64,000 bases of DNA from Sesamum alatum. Lineage: Eukaryota > Streptophyta > Magnoliopsida > Lamiales > Pedaliaceae. The stretch is from NCBI GenBank assembly GCA_034509735.1, contig JACGWO010000002.1:27947636-28011635 (forward strand). Direction: 5' to 3'. The position numbers and the translations under genes are program-made. This document shows, one piece after another, positions 47,105 through 58,958 of this stretch (positions are counted from its first letter, which is position 1; each line of letters opens with the position of its first letter). The notes beneath the pieces were generated by a model. That model was not told the origin of the DNA. It worked only from the letters and a program-made list of their open reading frames with translations, and did no database searches.

Positions 47105-49332
47105 TGTAGGACAAGCGGATCCGCCCGGGAGCACGAGCGGAAGCGAGAAAGCGTGGAATAAGTGCGTAAATTTAAATAAAATTCAAAATACGCGAATCCC
47201 AAGGGGTGTACCCTTGGGTGCTCAACCGGGCGTTCGATGTAGGATGTGTAAATATTAAAACATATATTTAAACACATAGGGCATAGATATATAAATGGAA
47301 TCAATCAAAGCGTAATAAACCGTTACCTTTGATTGTTTAGCGTATGCTCCCGGCTACTAGCGTTGTTCCTTCTCCGGAATGCTCACGAAATCCAAACGTA
47401 TGGATTCTCCAAAGGTGATCCACACCACACCGGAAGAAACACACGTTCTTCTTGCTAGAAAAGAACGGGTTTAGGAAGGAATCGGTTTAAGAGAAGAACA
47501 CTATGAATTAGTGTTCTCTTAAACTTACTTTGTTCTTCTTCTTGATTCAAAATCAAGTGAAGAACACAAGTGTAAGAGAGGGAGGGAGCACGAAAATTGA
47601 GAGAGAGGAGAGGATTTTTGTCTTCTCTTTTTTCTAGAAAAAGATGAATAATGAATCACTTATGCTAGGTGTTGTATATTCTAATATATATACATAATTA
47701 ATGTGATTATTGGAATGTGTCTAGGTTCATCCAAGGATGTCTAGATTCATTCCAATCAATCACCATCAATTCTTCAATCAAGCCTACCAAAATTTATGGT
47801 ATGATCAAATCATACCAAAAGGGAAGAGCTTGATTGGAGTTGATTTGTCTCTTTCCAAAAGAGACAAGTCAACATACCACCTAGCATGAAACATGGCTGA
47901 TTTTGCTTCCTCCAAGGGAGCATGTCGGCTATGTTTAATTAAGGGAAGAAGTCCAACTTCTTCCTATTCCAAATTAGGAATTATTTCTCCTCTCGGGTAT
48001 AATTTAACGGACCGGGTTTTATCGTAATCCAATTACGACGAACCCAATATTAAATTCAATTTAATGTCCACTTAAATTATTTCCGTTGATCTTTTAATCC
48101 AATTAAAAGATCCAACATCTCAACATCTCAACTTTCCATATTTAATCGAAAATCCAATTTACCGATTAAATGAAAGCCCGATACAATATCGGCCCGTCCA
48201 TCCAATGGACTTTCCCTTAAGTAATCCAATTACTTATTTTATCCTTCGAGATTGACTCCAAGTCGATCTCTCAACCTCCTCGGTGATTTGTGTGTGACCC
48301 TTTAGGTTCACCCTCAGCTAGACTTGGGCCCGTGTCCCACAAGGGCCCGTTACCATGGGTGGCCGTCTAGCAACGGTCCATGGCACTAGAGACTAGGTGA
48401 ATTGGCGTGAACATTTAGGCGCCGATTCCGTACGGGTACGATCCTTCCGTCTACCGTCTCCCGGCCTTAGTCTAGGGTATGGAATTAGGCGTCGGTTCCC
48501 ATCCTTGACTAGGCATCTATGCTTAATACTCGAGACCACGTATGCTTCATTGTGTCGACACAGGAAACCATTCCCTGTTCGACCAACCACTGTGGCCACA
48601 GCTTCAAACAGCATGAACGTGTCTCCGAGTGCATAGGAGATACCTCTGTCACATACTGACAGGGGACGGATCCTCTTCTTGGAATCCACCATCCTCGCTA
48701 CACATTCTGACTGCACTGGACAAGGCTTATAATGATCATCTTACAGAATGATCACCTCTCGCCAGATCCAAGATACAGCCGTCCTGTGCACGTGACTGCC
48801 ATGATTCCTCAAGTCTGAGGATTACTCCCGTACTATCGGAACCGGGGAATCCAATCATACCGACCAAGCCTCCAAGGCTTCCATATGATGATCCCCGCGA
48901 GTCAGTCCAGTCGGCTCGACCCCAGTCGACCAACCCATCAAAATCGTGTAGGCGTCCCACGCCTGTCGCCGATGAAACACGGCACTCATCCAATGAACAC
49001 GACTCTTGACGCAAGTCTCAATAGGACTCTCGATGCCCTGTCTCGAGGTCCTCGACTTGGAATGTTTCAGACCCAACTCTTAATCAGTTGGTTTCATGAC
49101 CACCATCCAATGCGTGGCCCAACTGCATGAGTTGTTATCCATGGTCTGTGGGCTTTGTTGCGATATAAGTTAAACACCGGTTTAACAAATGTAAGATGAG
49201 CACAACAAAGAAGGTACCATTGGGGACGAACACTCATCTTATTCATCACATAATAATATTACATTCACATCAAGTTGTCGGATAGGTTACAAATTGCCAA
49301 ACCTATTGGCTTTCTGGTCACCTATTCCAACA
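47105..49332 (-). repeat. 5' LTR of the young copia element
   Basis: Almost identical to 39456-41682, with about ten substitutions and small indels noted over 2.2 kb. Because LTRs are identical at insertion, this implies a recent event, well under a million years at usual plant rates (inference). Confidence 0.95.
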
Positions 49333-49337
49333 GTGTT

Positions 49338-50246
49338 TTGGAAATGAATTCTATGTACGTATGAATCGTACATATCGTTGGGTATTTGAGTACATCTCTA
49401 TAAACGCATAATATGTTTAGGAAGTATGGTTTAATATATTTTGGTATGGTGATGTATATATTTGTACTGGAAAGATGGTTGTTCGTTTATATGGTTATCA
49501 ACGGAGTAATGATTAACATAAGTGTAATTTCATTATATATTACAGTATTATGTTGTAGCTATTTGTAGAATCATTTAAGCAAAAATAATGATTTAATATA
49601 TAATATGATTACGAAATTTTTTTTTAAAGGATGAATACGCGTTTTTAACAGATGATTACGACATATTTTTTAAAGGATGAATACGTGTATTTTTTATATA
49701 TATTTTTTTATCATTAATTATCTAATGTTTATTATATGAATGAATATATTTTAATTATTATTAATTATTTATTGTTGGAGATGTACATATTACTATATAA
49801 CCTAACATATTTTCATCTTAAATCAGTTTTGACTATTTAAATTGTTTTTGAACAATTTTAATGATAAAATAAAATACTTCAAATTTAAGCAAATGGCAGC
49901 GGACCAATTTTTGTTTAACAATTCTAATGTTAACATAAAGTACTTCAATTTTAAAAGACCAGTGAAGACGGAAGCAACACAACCTCATAGTACAACTAGA
50001 AAAAGCAAGATATGTCATCGTCTTCGATATTACCTTACATCTTGGGTAGATCCTACTAAGTTAGCATGGTTCCAAAATACGTTATCATAGTTCCAAAAAA
50101 CGCGAGTTTGATACGAACATGCTCGCAAACACCAAAAAGTGTGTCGTTAACATCCCGTTTCATCCCATTCGACACAGTATTACGTCGTTGTTCACAACTT
50201 AAAACCTACCCGCGAGCATCAAACGTACTAGCCGAGTACATTTATC
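49338..50246. other. AT-rich intergenic sequence inside the Harbinger element
   Basis: No gene supported. It lies between the 3' ends of convergent genes (second Myb/SANT-like gene to the left, third to the right) and should hold their 3' regions. Confidence 0.4.
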
Positions 50247-51271
50247 TTATGGCAATGAGAAAAAGAGTTCCATATCTTTCGGATTGTTATGAAGTCGACC
50301 GACTACAAGAAGTTGTTCGTTCTCGTCGATGTCATCAAGTTCGGCCACCGCTTCGGCGAAGTTTGTGCGTTTATTTGGGTCACCAAATTCATTTTCAAGA
50401 ACTCTCGTTAGAGTCCCGATACGATTGTTGGCATCTTGACAGAACGTGCTCACCATATCCACCAACCTTTCCGTTGCGGCGACCTCATTGTATTTGCGTT
50501 TCTTTGAGCTTCCGGTGGTAACCTTAGGGGCGTTGGAGGAGTTTGCGGTAGGATCAACATTCATGTAAGATGGTGGTGCAGGTTCACCTTCATTACCTGC
50601 GAACCCTTCTTCTGGATTCCATTCTGCGGTTGGAACATAGTAATCTTGTGCCCCGGCTCCCGCCTTGGCTTGCACATCTTCTGCATGGGCAGGACCATCC
50701 TTAGCTGCCTCACCGGATGCACGATCCTTTCCAAATATTTCACGCCAGGCGGGAAAATACGGGAAAGACTTGTAACGCATGGACTTTGCAGCTGGGTCTA
50801 CCTAAAAAAAAGTTCGACGCAATAATATACAAAAAATGGTTTGGACGAATGCTATTAATAGTGAACTTAATTTAAAGAATTGTGGAATCGTTACCTTAAC
50901 ATACTCCTCCCATATGCTATTTTCCTCAACCGTAATCATATTTTTGCCTTCATCCCACCCAAATCCACTCCTTGACATCATGCTCACTAGTGTCGCATAT
51001 TGTTTTTTCCACACGTGTATTTTTGAGTTAATATGGGGTTCGGCTCTTATATCGGAATTCGGAAACACATTAAGCATGTGACCTTCCAGTTGCATCAAAT
51101 AACCATTCCGAAACCCATTATCGCATTTCCATCCACTAACAATTATGGACTTCAAACCGTTTATGAGGGCCTCTTCCTCCCTAGCGGTCTAAGTACGACG
51201 ACTGATGGATTTCTCCTTTGATGCACCACGACGTCGATGCTTACATTACCTTCATCATCTGGTGTATTCAT
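50247..51271 (-). pseudogene. third Myb/SANT-like gene (Harbinger ORF1) with a stop
   Basis: Minus strand. Exon 1 (to 50895) encodes a basic lead-in, ISRRT, then a TAG at 51189-51191 where the family has Trp, then TAREEEALINGLKSIIVSGW, INSKIHVWKKQYATLVSMM, SGFGWDEGKNMI and IWEEYVK. A 93-bp intron (50894-50802, GT...AG) joins in phase 0 to VDPAAKSMRYKSFPYFPAW and EIFGKDRASGEAA, typical of plant Myb/SANT-like Harbinger partners, then a Ser/Lys-rich segment (GSSKKRKYNE) and a C-terminal helical region. Strand and position relative to the transposase make this the canonical ORF1. The stop replaces the first Trp of the SANT fold. The exact start is uncertain; ATG near 51271 needs a one-base shift. 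Confidence 0.8.
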
Positions 51272-51599
51272 TGAGAAATTGGTATGTATCTTGACAACTG
51301 CATAATGTGGTGCATTACATAATACATTAATAAATCATATAGCAAAGTTAATAGATCTTATATAATAAATAAGCTAACAAAACATTCTAGTATGATCCGT
51401 AGTTTAAAGAATAGCATGGATGGGGGCGTTAACAAATAAGACTGAAAAATGTATGTGACTATTAAATGAAGAATGAGTACATGATAAACACCATAAAATA
51501 ATAAGTGTGATATTTCAGTCTTCAGCAATTCGATACAATTGGCTAATGACGAACTACAAGTAACATAGTTCAGAACTGCAATTCGAAAAACAACAGAAC

Positions 51600-53947
51600 T
51601 GTGATACCCGACCCCGTTCTTTCATAAGTAGAGCATAAGTTATTAGTAGTAATTATTAGGGCGGTAGATTAGTTTCTACACACGTCATATTATATCGAGA
51701 ATAATTTTCATTTTATTTTACCTATAAGTTTTAATCGAATTGACATAGTCCTCCATTTTAGGAAATTCGGATGGTTCCAACGAAGAAAATTCGAAGGAGA
51801 GATTGACTACCGTGACTCACGGGGTAGGTTAAATATAGATATAGTCGTCATGTCTTTAAACATGTTATGACACAACCCTATTATTGTTAGTAATAGAAAT
51901 AGTACAATCCTTATAATAAAAACTTAAATTTTACATTTAAATCATTTCATTTAAGCATTTCACGACGTAACACTCATTATTTTTATAATAGAATATTTAC
52001 AAGTCTTATATATATAATTAGAATTTATATTTTAGATTATGAAATTAGTTAATTAGCATGTATTATGGATCCTCTTAATTTTATTGTGAGAATTGAGGAA
52101 TCATAGGTGTTGCTAGGTAATTAAGATTATATAGAAGGAAACTAGGGTAAGATAGAGGTATTATATATATATATATATATATATTACGGTAGAATACATT
52201 GTAACAAAAGGAGAAAAGACATAGAGCGGCGGAGAAGCAGAGAAGTCAATTGCAAAAGCCAAAGAAACTGTGAGTACTATTCATTCCTTTTAGTCTAGCA
52301 ATGAAATCCATATAGATATTTATATTATTGTGGTTGTGTGTTGTGGGAATAAGACAAGAGGAACTCTTTTCTTTAGATCAATCCACAATGAATGTTCTGT
52401 TGATTGTGTACTTCCAACTTAGAAAAGGGCCACGAATTGCAAAAGAGTCTAGTATTGATTTATGTTTTTATATTGCTACAACTTGCGATTAATTATAGGG
52501 AATTAGAGTCTGATTAAGATTAGTAATTAATTACTTATTAGATAATCTGTAAGTACAATTATCATAGTGACGAAATGGTGAGAGGATTTGAAATATATGT
52601 TATATGTAAATATAATAATGATAAAAAAAAAAAAAAAAAAAAACTAGTATAGAATTATTAGATGACATGAAAATTTCTACAATTTATAGGCGTACATAGA
52701 TGCTATCATAATAATACTAATAATATAATAATAATAACAGTATATGATTTTATTTATAGGACACGAGCCATTTGGATTAGATTTCATCTCTGCCGAGCCA
52801 ATAATATAGGTAAGTGGGTTTTTCCTTCTATCGTGTTCTTCTAAAAATCGTTACTCGTATGAAGAATTTAATTTTAATTACCTCTTTTAACATATATACG
52901 CATCTATATATATATTCTGATTTTTGAGTATGCTTATTGATATATATATTTATGTAATGTTGTCTTGTGCGCAAATACGTTTACCTTCATTTAATATATG
53001 TATTCTTAGTTGAAATCTTGGAACTCTTTGTTATAATTGAGTACAAGTATGATTTAAATTGTTGCTCGGAATTTATTAAGACCAAATTGGGTTTAGGGGC
53101 TAGTCTCGATATCTTTCTGACCCGCCTACTGGTGTTAAGTGGGGCACTACTGTGGTAGTGACAATATTTCTGACCCTCCTACTGGTGTTAAGTAGGGCAT
53201 GGCTACGGCTATGGTAATATGTTCTGACCCGCCTACTGGTGTTAAGTGGGGCCTGGCCGGAGGCTAAAATGGCATTTCGCCCACCTTAACGGGATCTAAA
53301 GTTAAGGAACTGATCAGTTAAACCAATGGGCTTTAATATTTCCGAGCATACAAGTAATCCTGTATTATCGAATTTTGGTAGCTCGCCATATCGGAACCAC
53401 TCTAAGTGAATTGCAAGTTCATGTTTTTATTGGTTCCAATGTGAATGTGAATTCTGCATGAGATTTAAATATTTCGAACTATTCTTGTTTCCTTGAAAAT
53501 CTTTAATAATCAAATTTTATTTGCTTTATGATATTATATAATCATGTATGGTCAAGCCGATAGAAAGGAGAATCCATTTACTGGGCGATTAGTCGCTCAC
53601 TCCCTGTACGTATCATATGTCTTGCAGATGAATTAGAGGAAGGGACAGATGAGGAACAATATTGGGGATGGTGATAACTTTAGATGCTCAATTCTCGAGG
53701 ATCCTTATCTTTTTTTTATATACTCATTTTGTGCTAAGTGATTTGAATGTATAAGGATTTTCCCATTAGTTTCGAGTTATTTCGATTAAGGATGTATTGA
53801 CTTTATTTATCCGGATAATTTTTTTTTTAGTAATTTCCTTCAAAGATCACGAGTATTTCGAGATTGCTTATTGTTGGCTTAGTATCACAAAAATTTATTT
53901 CAATTTAGTGATGCTGCCGTGTCGTGCCTTGGATTCGGGGCGTGACA
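51600..53947. mobile_element. solo LTR or LTR-like insertion (2.35 kb)
   Basis: Begins TGTGATACCCGACCCCG and ends CGGGGCGTGACA, with TG...CA termini and a perfect 5-bp duplication AGAAC (51595-51599, 53948-53952). No coding region is inside. It contains a TA microsatellite (about 52161-52186), an A run (52622-52643) and three copies of a 30-bp unit (53116, 53169, 53223). The ends resemble plant gypsy LTRs; the superfamily is not certain. It inserted 12 bp downstream of the transposase stop codon. Confidence 0.8.
53116..53252. repeat. three copies of a 30-bp motif inside the solo LTR
   Basis: TCTGACCCGCCTACTGGTGT and following AAGTGGGGC occurs at 53116, 53169 and 53223, spaced 53-54 bp, with the middle copy slightly changed. 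The spacers between copies are less conserved. Confidence 0.8.
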
Positions 53948-53963
53948 AGAACTACCCTAACAT

Positions 53964-55369
53964 TCATCCATTCCGGGTCAACCACTCAGAATACATGTCT
54001 GCAGCCATATCATCACGCCAATTAGTCCAAGCCGGGTTGGTGTCAATCGTCAAAATAAATTCAGCGTTAGGGTCAATATGTCCATCTGTGTTTTCCGGAA
54101 TCTCTAACTCCATTGGGTCATCTGGCATCTCGGTACGGATAAAATTATGTAGTAAGCAACATGCCATAATAATTCTATTTTGGATCTCAATTGGGTAAAA
54201 AGATTGACTCCTTAATATACCCCAACGAACTTTCAACAAGCCAAATGTACGTTCAATCACATTCCTGGCCGAAGAGTGCTTTAAATTGAAAAGCTCCTCC
54301 TTATTCTGAGGTCCTAGTGCACCGCGGTCCCATTATTTTATGTGATATCTGACGCCTCTATACGGTGTTAAGAAGCCATCCCCATTTGTGTAGCCATTGT
54401 CACACAAGTAGTATTTCCCTAATTAAGAAGTGTTCACTAATTACAAAGCAGCCATGACGAAGAAATAAGGTTGTCATTGTAACTACGAAATTGCGACATT
54501 GTTAAATTATAGGTATACCTGTGGGGACTCTCAAACCATTACGTCTGTTTATTGCATCACGCAAAACCCTACTATCAGCAGCACTCCCCTCCCAACCCGT
54601 TAACACATAAATAAACTGCATGCTTGGGTTGCATACACCTAATACATTAACAGCAATATGTCCTTTCCTTGTACGGTAGCGGCCTTTGTCGGCATCTGGG
54701 ACACTAACATCAATATATGTGCCATCAAGTGCACCCAAACACCCCTAAGCAATGAGTATGACGAATAACTTGTTAGTTTCTAGGAAAACGCTAAAGCCTT
54801 TAAAACAATGTTTGAAAAATACTATAAGCTCTATCATAATTAATTACCTTGAACCATTTCCACCTCGAATCAACGCAATCGTCACCAATTGGAACAGCTG
54901 TTGCCAGAAATGTAGTATGGAGTTTCAAGATCGTATTCAGAACTCTATGAAAACACTGGCTCACCGTACGACCCGAGCGCATGAAATCATGTTTGACAAC
55001 CCAATTCTTTTTATGATGGGATATAATACTTAAGAAAATGGCTGTTTGTTCGATAATCGACACACTTTTATTATCACGTAAGCCGCCAGCATTTTCCAAA
55101 ATATAGCACAATCTTCCAAATGCATTTCTATTCATACGGAGATTCCTTAGACAAGCTAGATCATTGTCAATAACTAGCCTACGCAAATGGTTAACCTGCG
55201 AAGGAATTCGACCATTTCTGTTGTAGCTACGGGGGCCACGAATACTACGCCTACTACGATTACGTTGCATGACATCGAAAACATAGACAAAGAGGGTGAG
55301 GGCAACAACTATCTCAACCAAGATCTGATGAACAACAATTAGTGCTAGGATCTGACGCCGTGTAACCAT
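53964..55369 (-). pseudogene. PIF/Harbinger DDE transposase with one stop
   Basis: Three exons on the minus strand: 55369-54848, 54744-54519 and 54418-53964, with GT...AG introns of 103 and 100 bp. Exon 1 starts MVTRRQILALIVVHQ and carries the helical N-terminal region (LRNLRMNRNAFGRLCYILEN, SIISHHKKNWVVKHDF). The catalytic triad is visible: Asp in GALDGTYID (exon 2), Asp in YLCDNGYTNGDGF and Glu in NVIERTFGLLK (exon 3). A TAA at 54333-54335 replaces the usual Glu just after YHIK, cutting the protein before the catalytic Glu. Otherwise the frame is open to TGA 53964. The enzyme would cut and join element DNA in the nucleus; this copy is defective by one codon. Confidence 0.88.
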
Positions 55370-55429
55370 CCTAAGAATCACCAAATAAGCCAACGTTGAG
55401 GGAAGGGACAGACAATTCAAAAATAACAA

Positions 55430-56466
55430 ACAAATTTCTTATTTCTTCGTAATGCAATTACAAAGGGGGGGGGTTACTGGAATGACATTAGGACTCAATT
55501 GCGGTAGGGTACGAAATAACAACACCACGAACAAAGTAGAAATGTACAATATGACCTTTTAGAACACAGTTTAATATATAAATGGAACTTAATTTCGGTA
55601 CCAGATAAAACATTATTTCATGATTATACTTGCTACTGAAGACGGCACATATCTAACAACAAATCCAGGAAAGATATAAATGTACACAGACATTATATTC
55701 ACACTGCAATTTAAATCCCAACTATTGGTACCGATTATTTTTTGCCGTAAGCAAGCACAAAAAATGGACCGTAGTAGTAGATATGAAAGTGTGGGTGTAC
55801 ACTCACACAATTAGTTGCAGATCTGGAGAATTCAACAAGGAAGAACGTTGGTGGGGCTTGCAAGAACCAAGTCTACCGCGGTTGCAGAAAAGTCGTGGAC
55901 GAACTTAGAAAAAAAATTAATAGAACTTATGAAACTAAATACATTGTTGTAACTAATACGAAGACAATTGAATTACGGAAAAAATAAAAAATTTACATAA
56001 CAGTTTCTAAATTAATAAGTGAAGCTCCAAAACCATTGAAGCAAATACCTTCTTTTGATGACTTAAAAAATGGAGAATAGAGATGAAGAAAGGAAGAAAA
56101 AGGGGTGTTACACTATACCTGCCAAAATGAGAAGAGGAAGACAAGTCTTGGGTAGGTAAAAATGTGTCAGGTGCAATAAATGCACCTGACTTTTTGGGGG
56201 GTAAATATGGGGATATTTAATGGTGTATCGGTACTTTATCATACAAAAGGGAGGGCAAATACGGAAGGAAAAAAAAAAAAGCTGGAATTGGGACTTGTTG
56301 CTGGTTTGTAATCACAACACTTTTGCCCCGGATTACACACCCCCATTTGTCCGGACTTGTGTCGGGCCAACCCCATTAATGAAGGGCCTTCCAGTTTGCT
56401 AGTAAACGCAGCAGAAAACATGATTGTGCAGGATATCCTATACTATTCCATGAAGTAAACATGCCC
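55430..56466. other. right end region of the Harbinger element
   Basis: Transposase upstream region and terminus. A run of 9 G lies at about 55467. The terminal inverted repeat is at 56453-56466. No further gene is supported. Confidence 0.5.
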
Positions 56467-57009
56467 TCAGAGTATTGCGTGTGATTATCTCTAACTATAC
56501 AGGATGAGGGGGAAGCACGAAGCCTGAGGCAAACAAGGACAAGTAGGTTGTGAAGAATCCCGAAGGAGGATGTTTGATCCTATCACCAACACTAGGAAGA
56601 AGGAGGGTGAACTCAGAAGAGGGGTTAATTTTGCTGTCAAGAATATGAAACTCCTCAAAACTCACACAACTATGGCAATTTTCAATATCCATGATGCGCC
56701 AACGAGATTTGGATTGGGGGGTTGACGGAGACTTGGTTCCATTAATACCAGACTCATCTAAGTCGTCCTCAAGAGAGGTGAGAAGATGGACAACCCCATC
56801 GGAACTAGATCCCATAGAAAAATCTAGTGAATCAGAAGGACACACGGGTAAGTTCCTAATCGCTTCGAGCCGAGTTACCTCGCCTCGGCCTGATCCTGGC
56901 CGAGGCGACGCGCCTCGACCAGATTCGGGTCGAGGCGCGTTGCCTCGACCCCCCACCACCATGCCCCCGGCGGTGCACCTCCGTGCACTCCTTTGATCAC
57001 TAGACATCT
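56467..57009 (-). pseudogene. N-terminal half of the antisense gag-like ORF in the gypsy element
   Basis: Starts at ATG 57009 (MSSDQRSARRCTAGG), with three repeats of a GRG-PRP-SGRG type, an acidic segment and then the family block HPPSGFFTTYLSLFASGFVL followed by PPHP. A TAG after PHPV interrupts it near 56495, but the next codons continue into the segment left of the Harbinger element (34016 downward). The block resembles plant Transposase_28 proteins. It lies antisense to the gypsy gag, as described for extra ORFs of some Tat-lineage elements. Confidence 0.6.
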
Positions 57010-57342
57010 TTTTTTTTTTTTGGACTAACATCGAATGACTTCTTGAGTTCTACAAATAAAATTGCTGCAAGAAAAAGACAAGAAGAAGGGACGAAGAGCT
57101 ATATACCCAAACCAACACGTTTCGATATTTTTTATATTATGGTTGGAACTAGAAAGACAGATGAAACAGGAGCAGAAGCGCAATCAGAATGTCCCTCAGA
57201 GTTTAAAAAGATTTCAAAAAGAGTCCTGATAGGGAAGAGTTCGTACCAGAGGAGAATTACTAAAGGAAGAGATTGCATCAAGTACAAACTGCTTATTGGA
57301 ACTTCCAAATTTTTCCGGGCCATTTGGAAGTTGGGGGACTGG

Positions 57343-57686
57343 TGACGGTGACAAAATAAAACCATGTACTAAATTACCGAAATACCCTTGAACATATGTG
57401 TAATTACCAGATTGTCATTAGGTAGTTATTATCCTTGTGAGTTAGTGGGGTGATATAAATTACTAAGATGCCCCTAGTGATTAAATTGTAACCCTTAGAT
57501 GATAGGCGGTTGGAGGGTAAATCTGTTTTTGCGTCCCTCCACATTTACTATACATAGGACGTTTAGTCCATTGTAAAACTCACTTTGCTACTTTTGAAAT
57601 AAGAAGAAAGAGAAGAATTCTTGAGTTCTTGGCTCGTGACGTGTGATTGTTCTTAGATCGAACGTTTCCCGATTTTCACCCCATCA
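57343..57686 (+). repeat. 3' LTR of the short gypsy element
   Basis: Starts TGACGGTGACAAAATAAAAC after a purine tract (TTGGGGGACTGG), ends TTTCACCCCATCA. Differs from the 5' LTR at roughly 15 positions by eye, so the gypsy insertion is older than the copia A insertion nested within it. Confidence 0.9.
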
Positions 57687-58069
57687 CTAACTAATATTTC
57701 AACATGTACACTCGCATCTTTTACTTTTCACTGCTAAAATACAACACTTTCCAAAATTAAAATTTTTACAAAACCCTCCCTAAAATAAGAACAAGAATTC
57801 ATCCTAGAAAACCAAAGAAAAAGGGCGAAATAAATATGGAAAAAAAAAAAACCTTTTCTTGCTTAAATAAACTGCTACTTTTTGTGGATTGAATTTTTTA
57901 TTCCCATTTTTGTGTCATGTTTTACTCCACTGAAGATATACACGTGACGTGCATAATAGTAATAGCTTCTATTTTTTTTTTGTGTGTGTAAATATCCAAA
58001 ATTTCACAAGGTGGATAAATGCAGTTAACTCCTTAAAGAATTTTTCTTTTAAATGAAAGTGATGAATTA

Positions 58070-58315
58070 TTATTTTTCTCAATAACTCATTTACAATAAT
58101 ATATATCAGATATCTATATCTAACAATGATAACTATAACAATCGCTAATCACCAATATCAGATAACTATATCTAATCAACACATACTATTAAAATAGAAC
58201 GACATCTACTATTAAAGTAGAATAACATCCCACACGTTGGTGAGGTTCGAACTCATGACTTTAAAATCATGGGTTCTCAACTTCGCAAATTGAGCTAGGC
58301 TTCATTAGCAACTCC
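58070..58315 (-). mobile_element. candidate tRNA-derived SINE
   Basis: Read on the minus strand, TAGCTCAATTTGC (58297-58285) resembles a polymerase III A box and GAGTTCGAACCTC (58254-58242) a B box, about 31 bp apart as in tRNA genes. The region between does not fold as a tRNA, so it is not a tRNA gene. A repeat-rich tail (TACTTTAATAGTAGATGT) follows. The 3' end and flanking duplications were not defined. Confidence 0.5.
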
Positions 58316-58958
58316 GCATAGACTTATCACTTACATTTTATTCTTCTTCTCACATGTAGAGTTTGTAATTAAAGTTCGATTAAAGGCATCTTTGGTCCTG
58401 TAATTATACCTCATTCTCGTTTAGTTATTTATCTTTCTAGGGTTCCAAAAAGGTCATTTAGCTTTTTAATTGTCACAATTTTGGTCCTTGTTTCGTCGGA
58501 ATTTCTTCAAAATTGTCGGAAATTCTTGACATTGCATTTTAAATTGGGGGAAGTGATTTTATTGGTTGATTATTATGACATGGCAATTGTATGGCTTTAA
58601 TTATAAAAGAAAATGTTGGCGTGGTGATTGCATGGCTTTTTTTGTAAAAAATGTCAACTTTTTTTTATATATATAAGTAGAGCCGTGTAGGCTTCGTCAT
58701 ACACCGTGCTGCTGTCATTTGGGGCCTGCCCTAGCTCTGGCGCGCTCGATTGTGGTCCTACAGATTCAGCTCACTCGCTTTTCTTTTCCTTTACTTTTTC
58801 TGCTCTGCTCTATTTGTTTTTTGAGTTCGTCGCCCTGTTTTCCTCCGATTGATACCGCTTGCTTTTTGTTTTCTCTGTGGCTGTCTTCCTGTAGGGGCCT
58901 ACGCGGACCTCCCTTATACTAGCCTTCCGCTCCCTCGCCCGTGCTCTACCCTTTGGCT

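Larger units (their letters stand above)
39456..49332 (-). mobile_element. full-length, young copia subfamily A element
   Basis: LTRs of 2227 and 2228 bp bracket an internal region of 5.4 kb, with the perfect 5-bp duplication GTGTT at 39451-39455 and 49333-49337. The LTRs differ at only about ten positions by eye. The primer site (47091-47102) and polypurine tract are intact. Gag, protease and most of integrase form one open frame, but RT is deleted and frame-broken, so it relied on enzymes from other copies. It inserted about 60 bp downstream of the second Myb/SANT-like gene. Confidence 0.95.
34017..56466. mobile_element. large PIF/Harbinger element with extra genes
   Basis: The ends are 14-bp perfect inverted repeats GGGCATGTTTACTT (34017-34030 and the complement at 56453-56466), flanked by TCA (34014-34016, 56467-56469), fitting the TNA duplications of this superfamily. 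Excising it with one TCA restores the gypsy antisense frame exactly, which validates both borders. A related subterminal copy of the end lies at about 34160-34200. Inside are a GRF zinc-finger gene, two Myb/SANT-like genes (plus), and a third Myb/SANT-like gene and DDE transposase (minus). Without the copia element (39456-49332) and solo LTR (51600-53947) it is about 10.2 kb, long for this superfamily. Confidence 0.88.
32314..57686 (+). mobile_element. short gypsy element (pol-less, Tat-like) split by a Harbinger insertion
   Basis: Two LTRs of 341 and 344 bp (32314-32654, 57343-57686) are flanked by the perfect duplication CTAAC at 32309-32313 and 57687-57691. Removing the Harbinger element leaves about 2.9 kb: LTR, primer site, the N-terminal part of gag, an antisense gag-like ORF, polypurine tract, LTR. 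Protease, RT, RNase H and integrase are absent, so it must have moved using enzymes from another element. The antisense ORF suits Tat-lineage gypsy elements with extra ORFs; that lineage call is inference. Confidence 0.88.

Noticed and set aside
50066..50521. Plus-strand frame of 151 codons
   Set aside because: It overlaps the minus-strand Myb/SANT-like exon and is its shadow.
58242..58297. tRNA gene
   Set aside because: A-box-like and B-box-like sequences are present, but no acceptor stem or cloverleaf forms; better explained as a tRNA-derived SINE.
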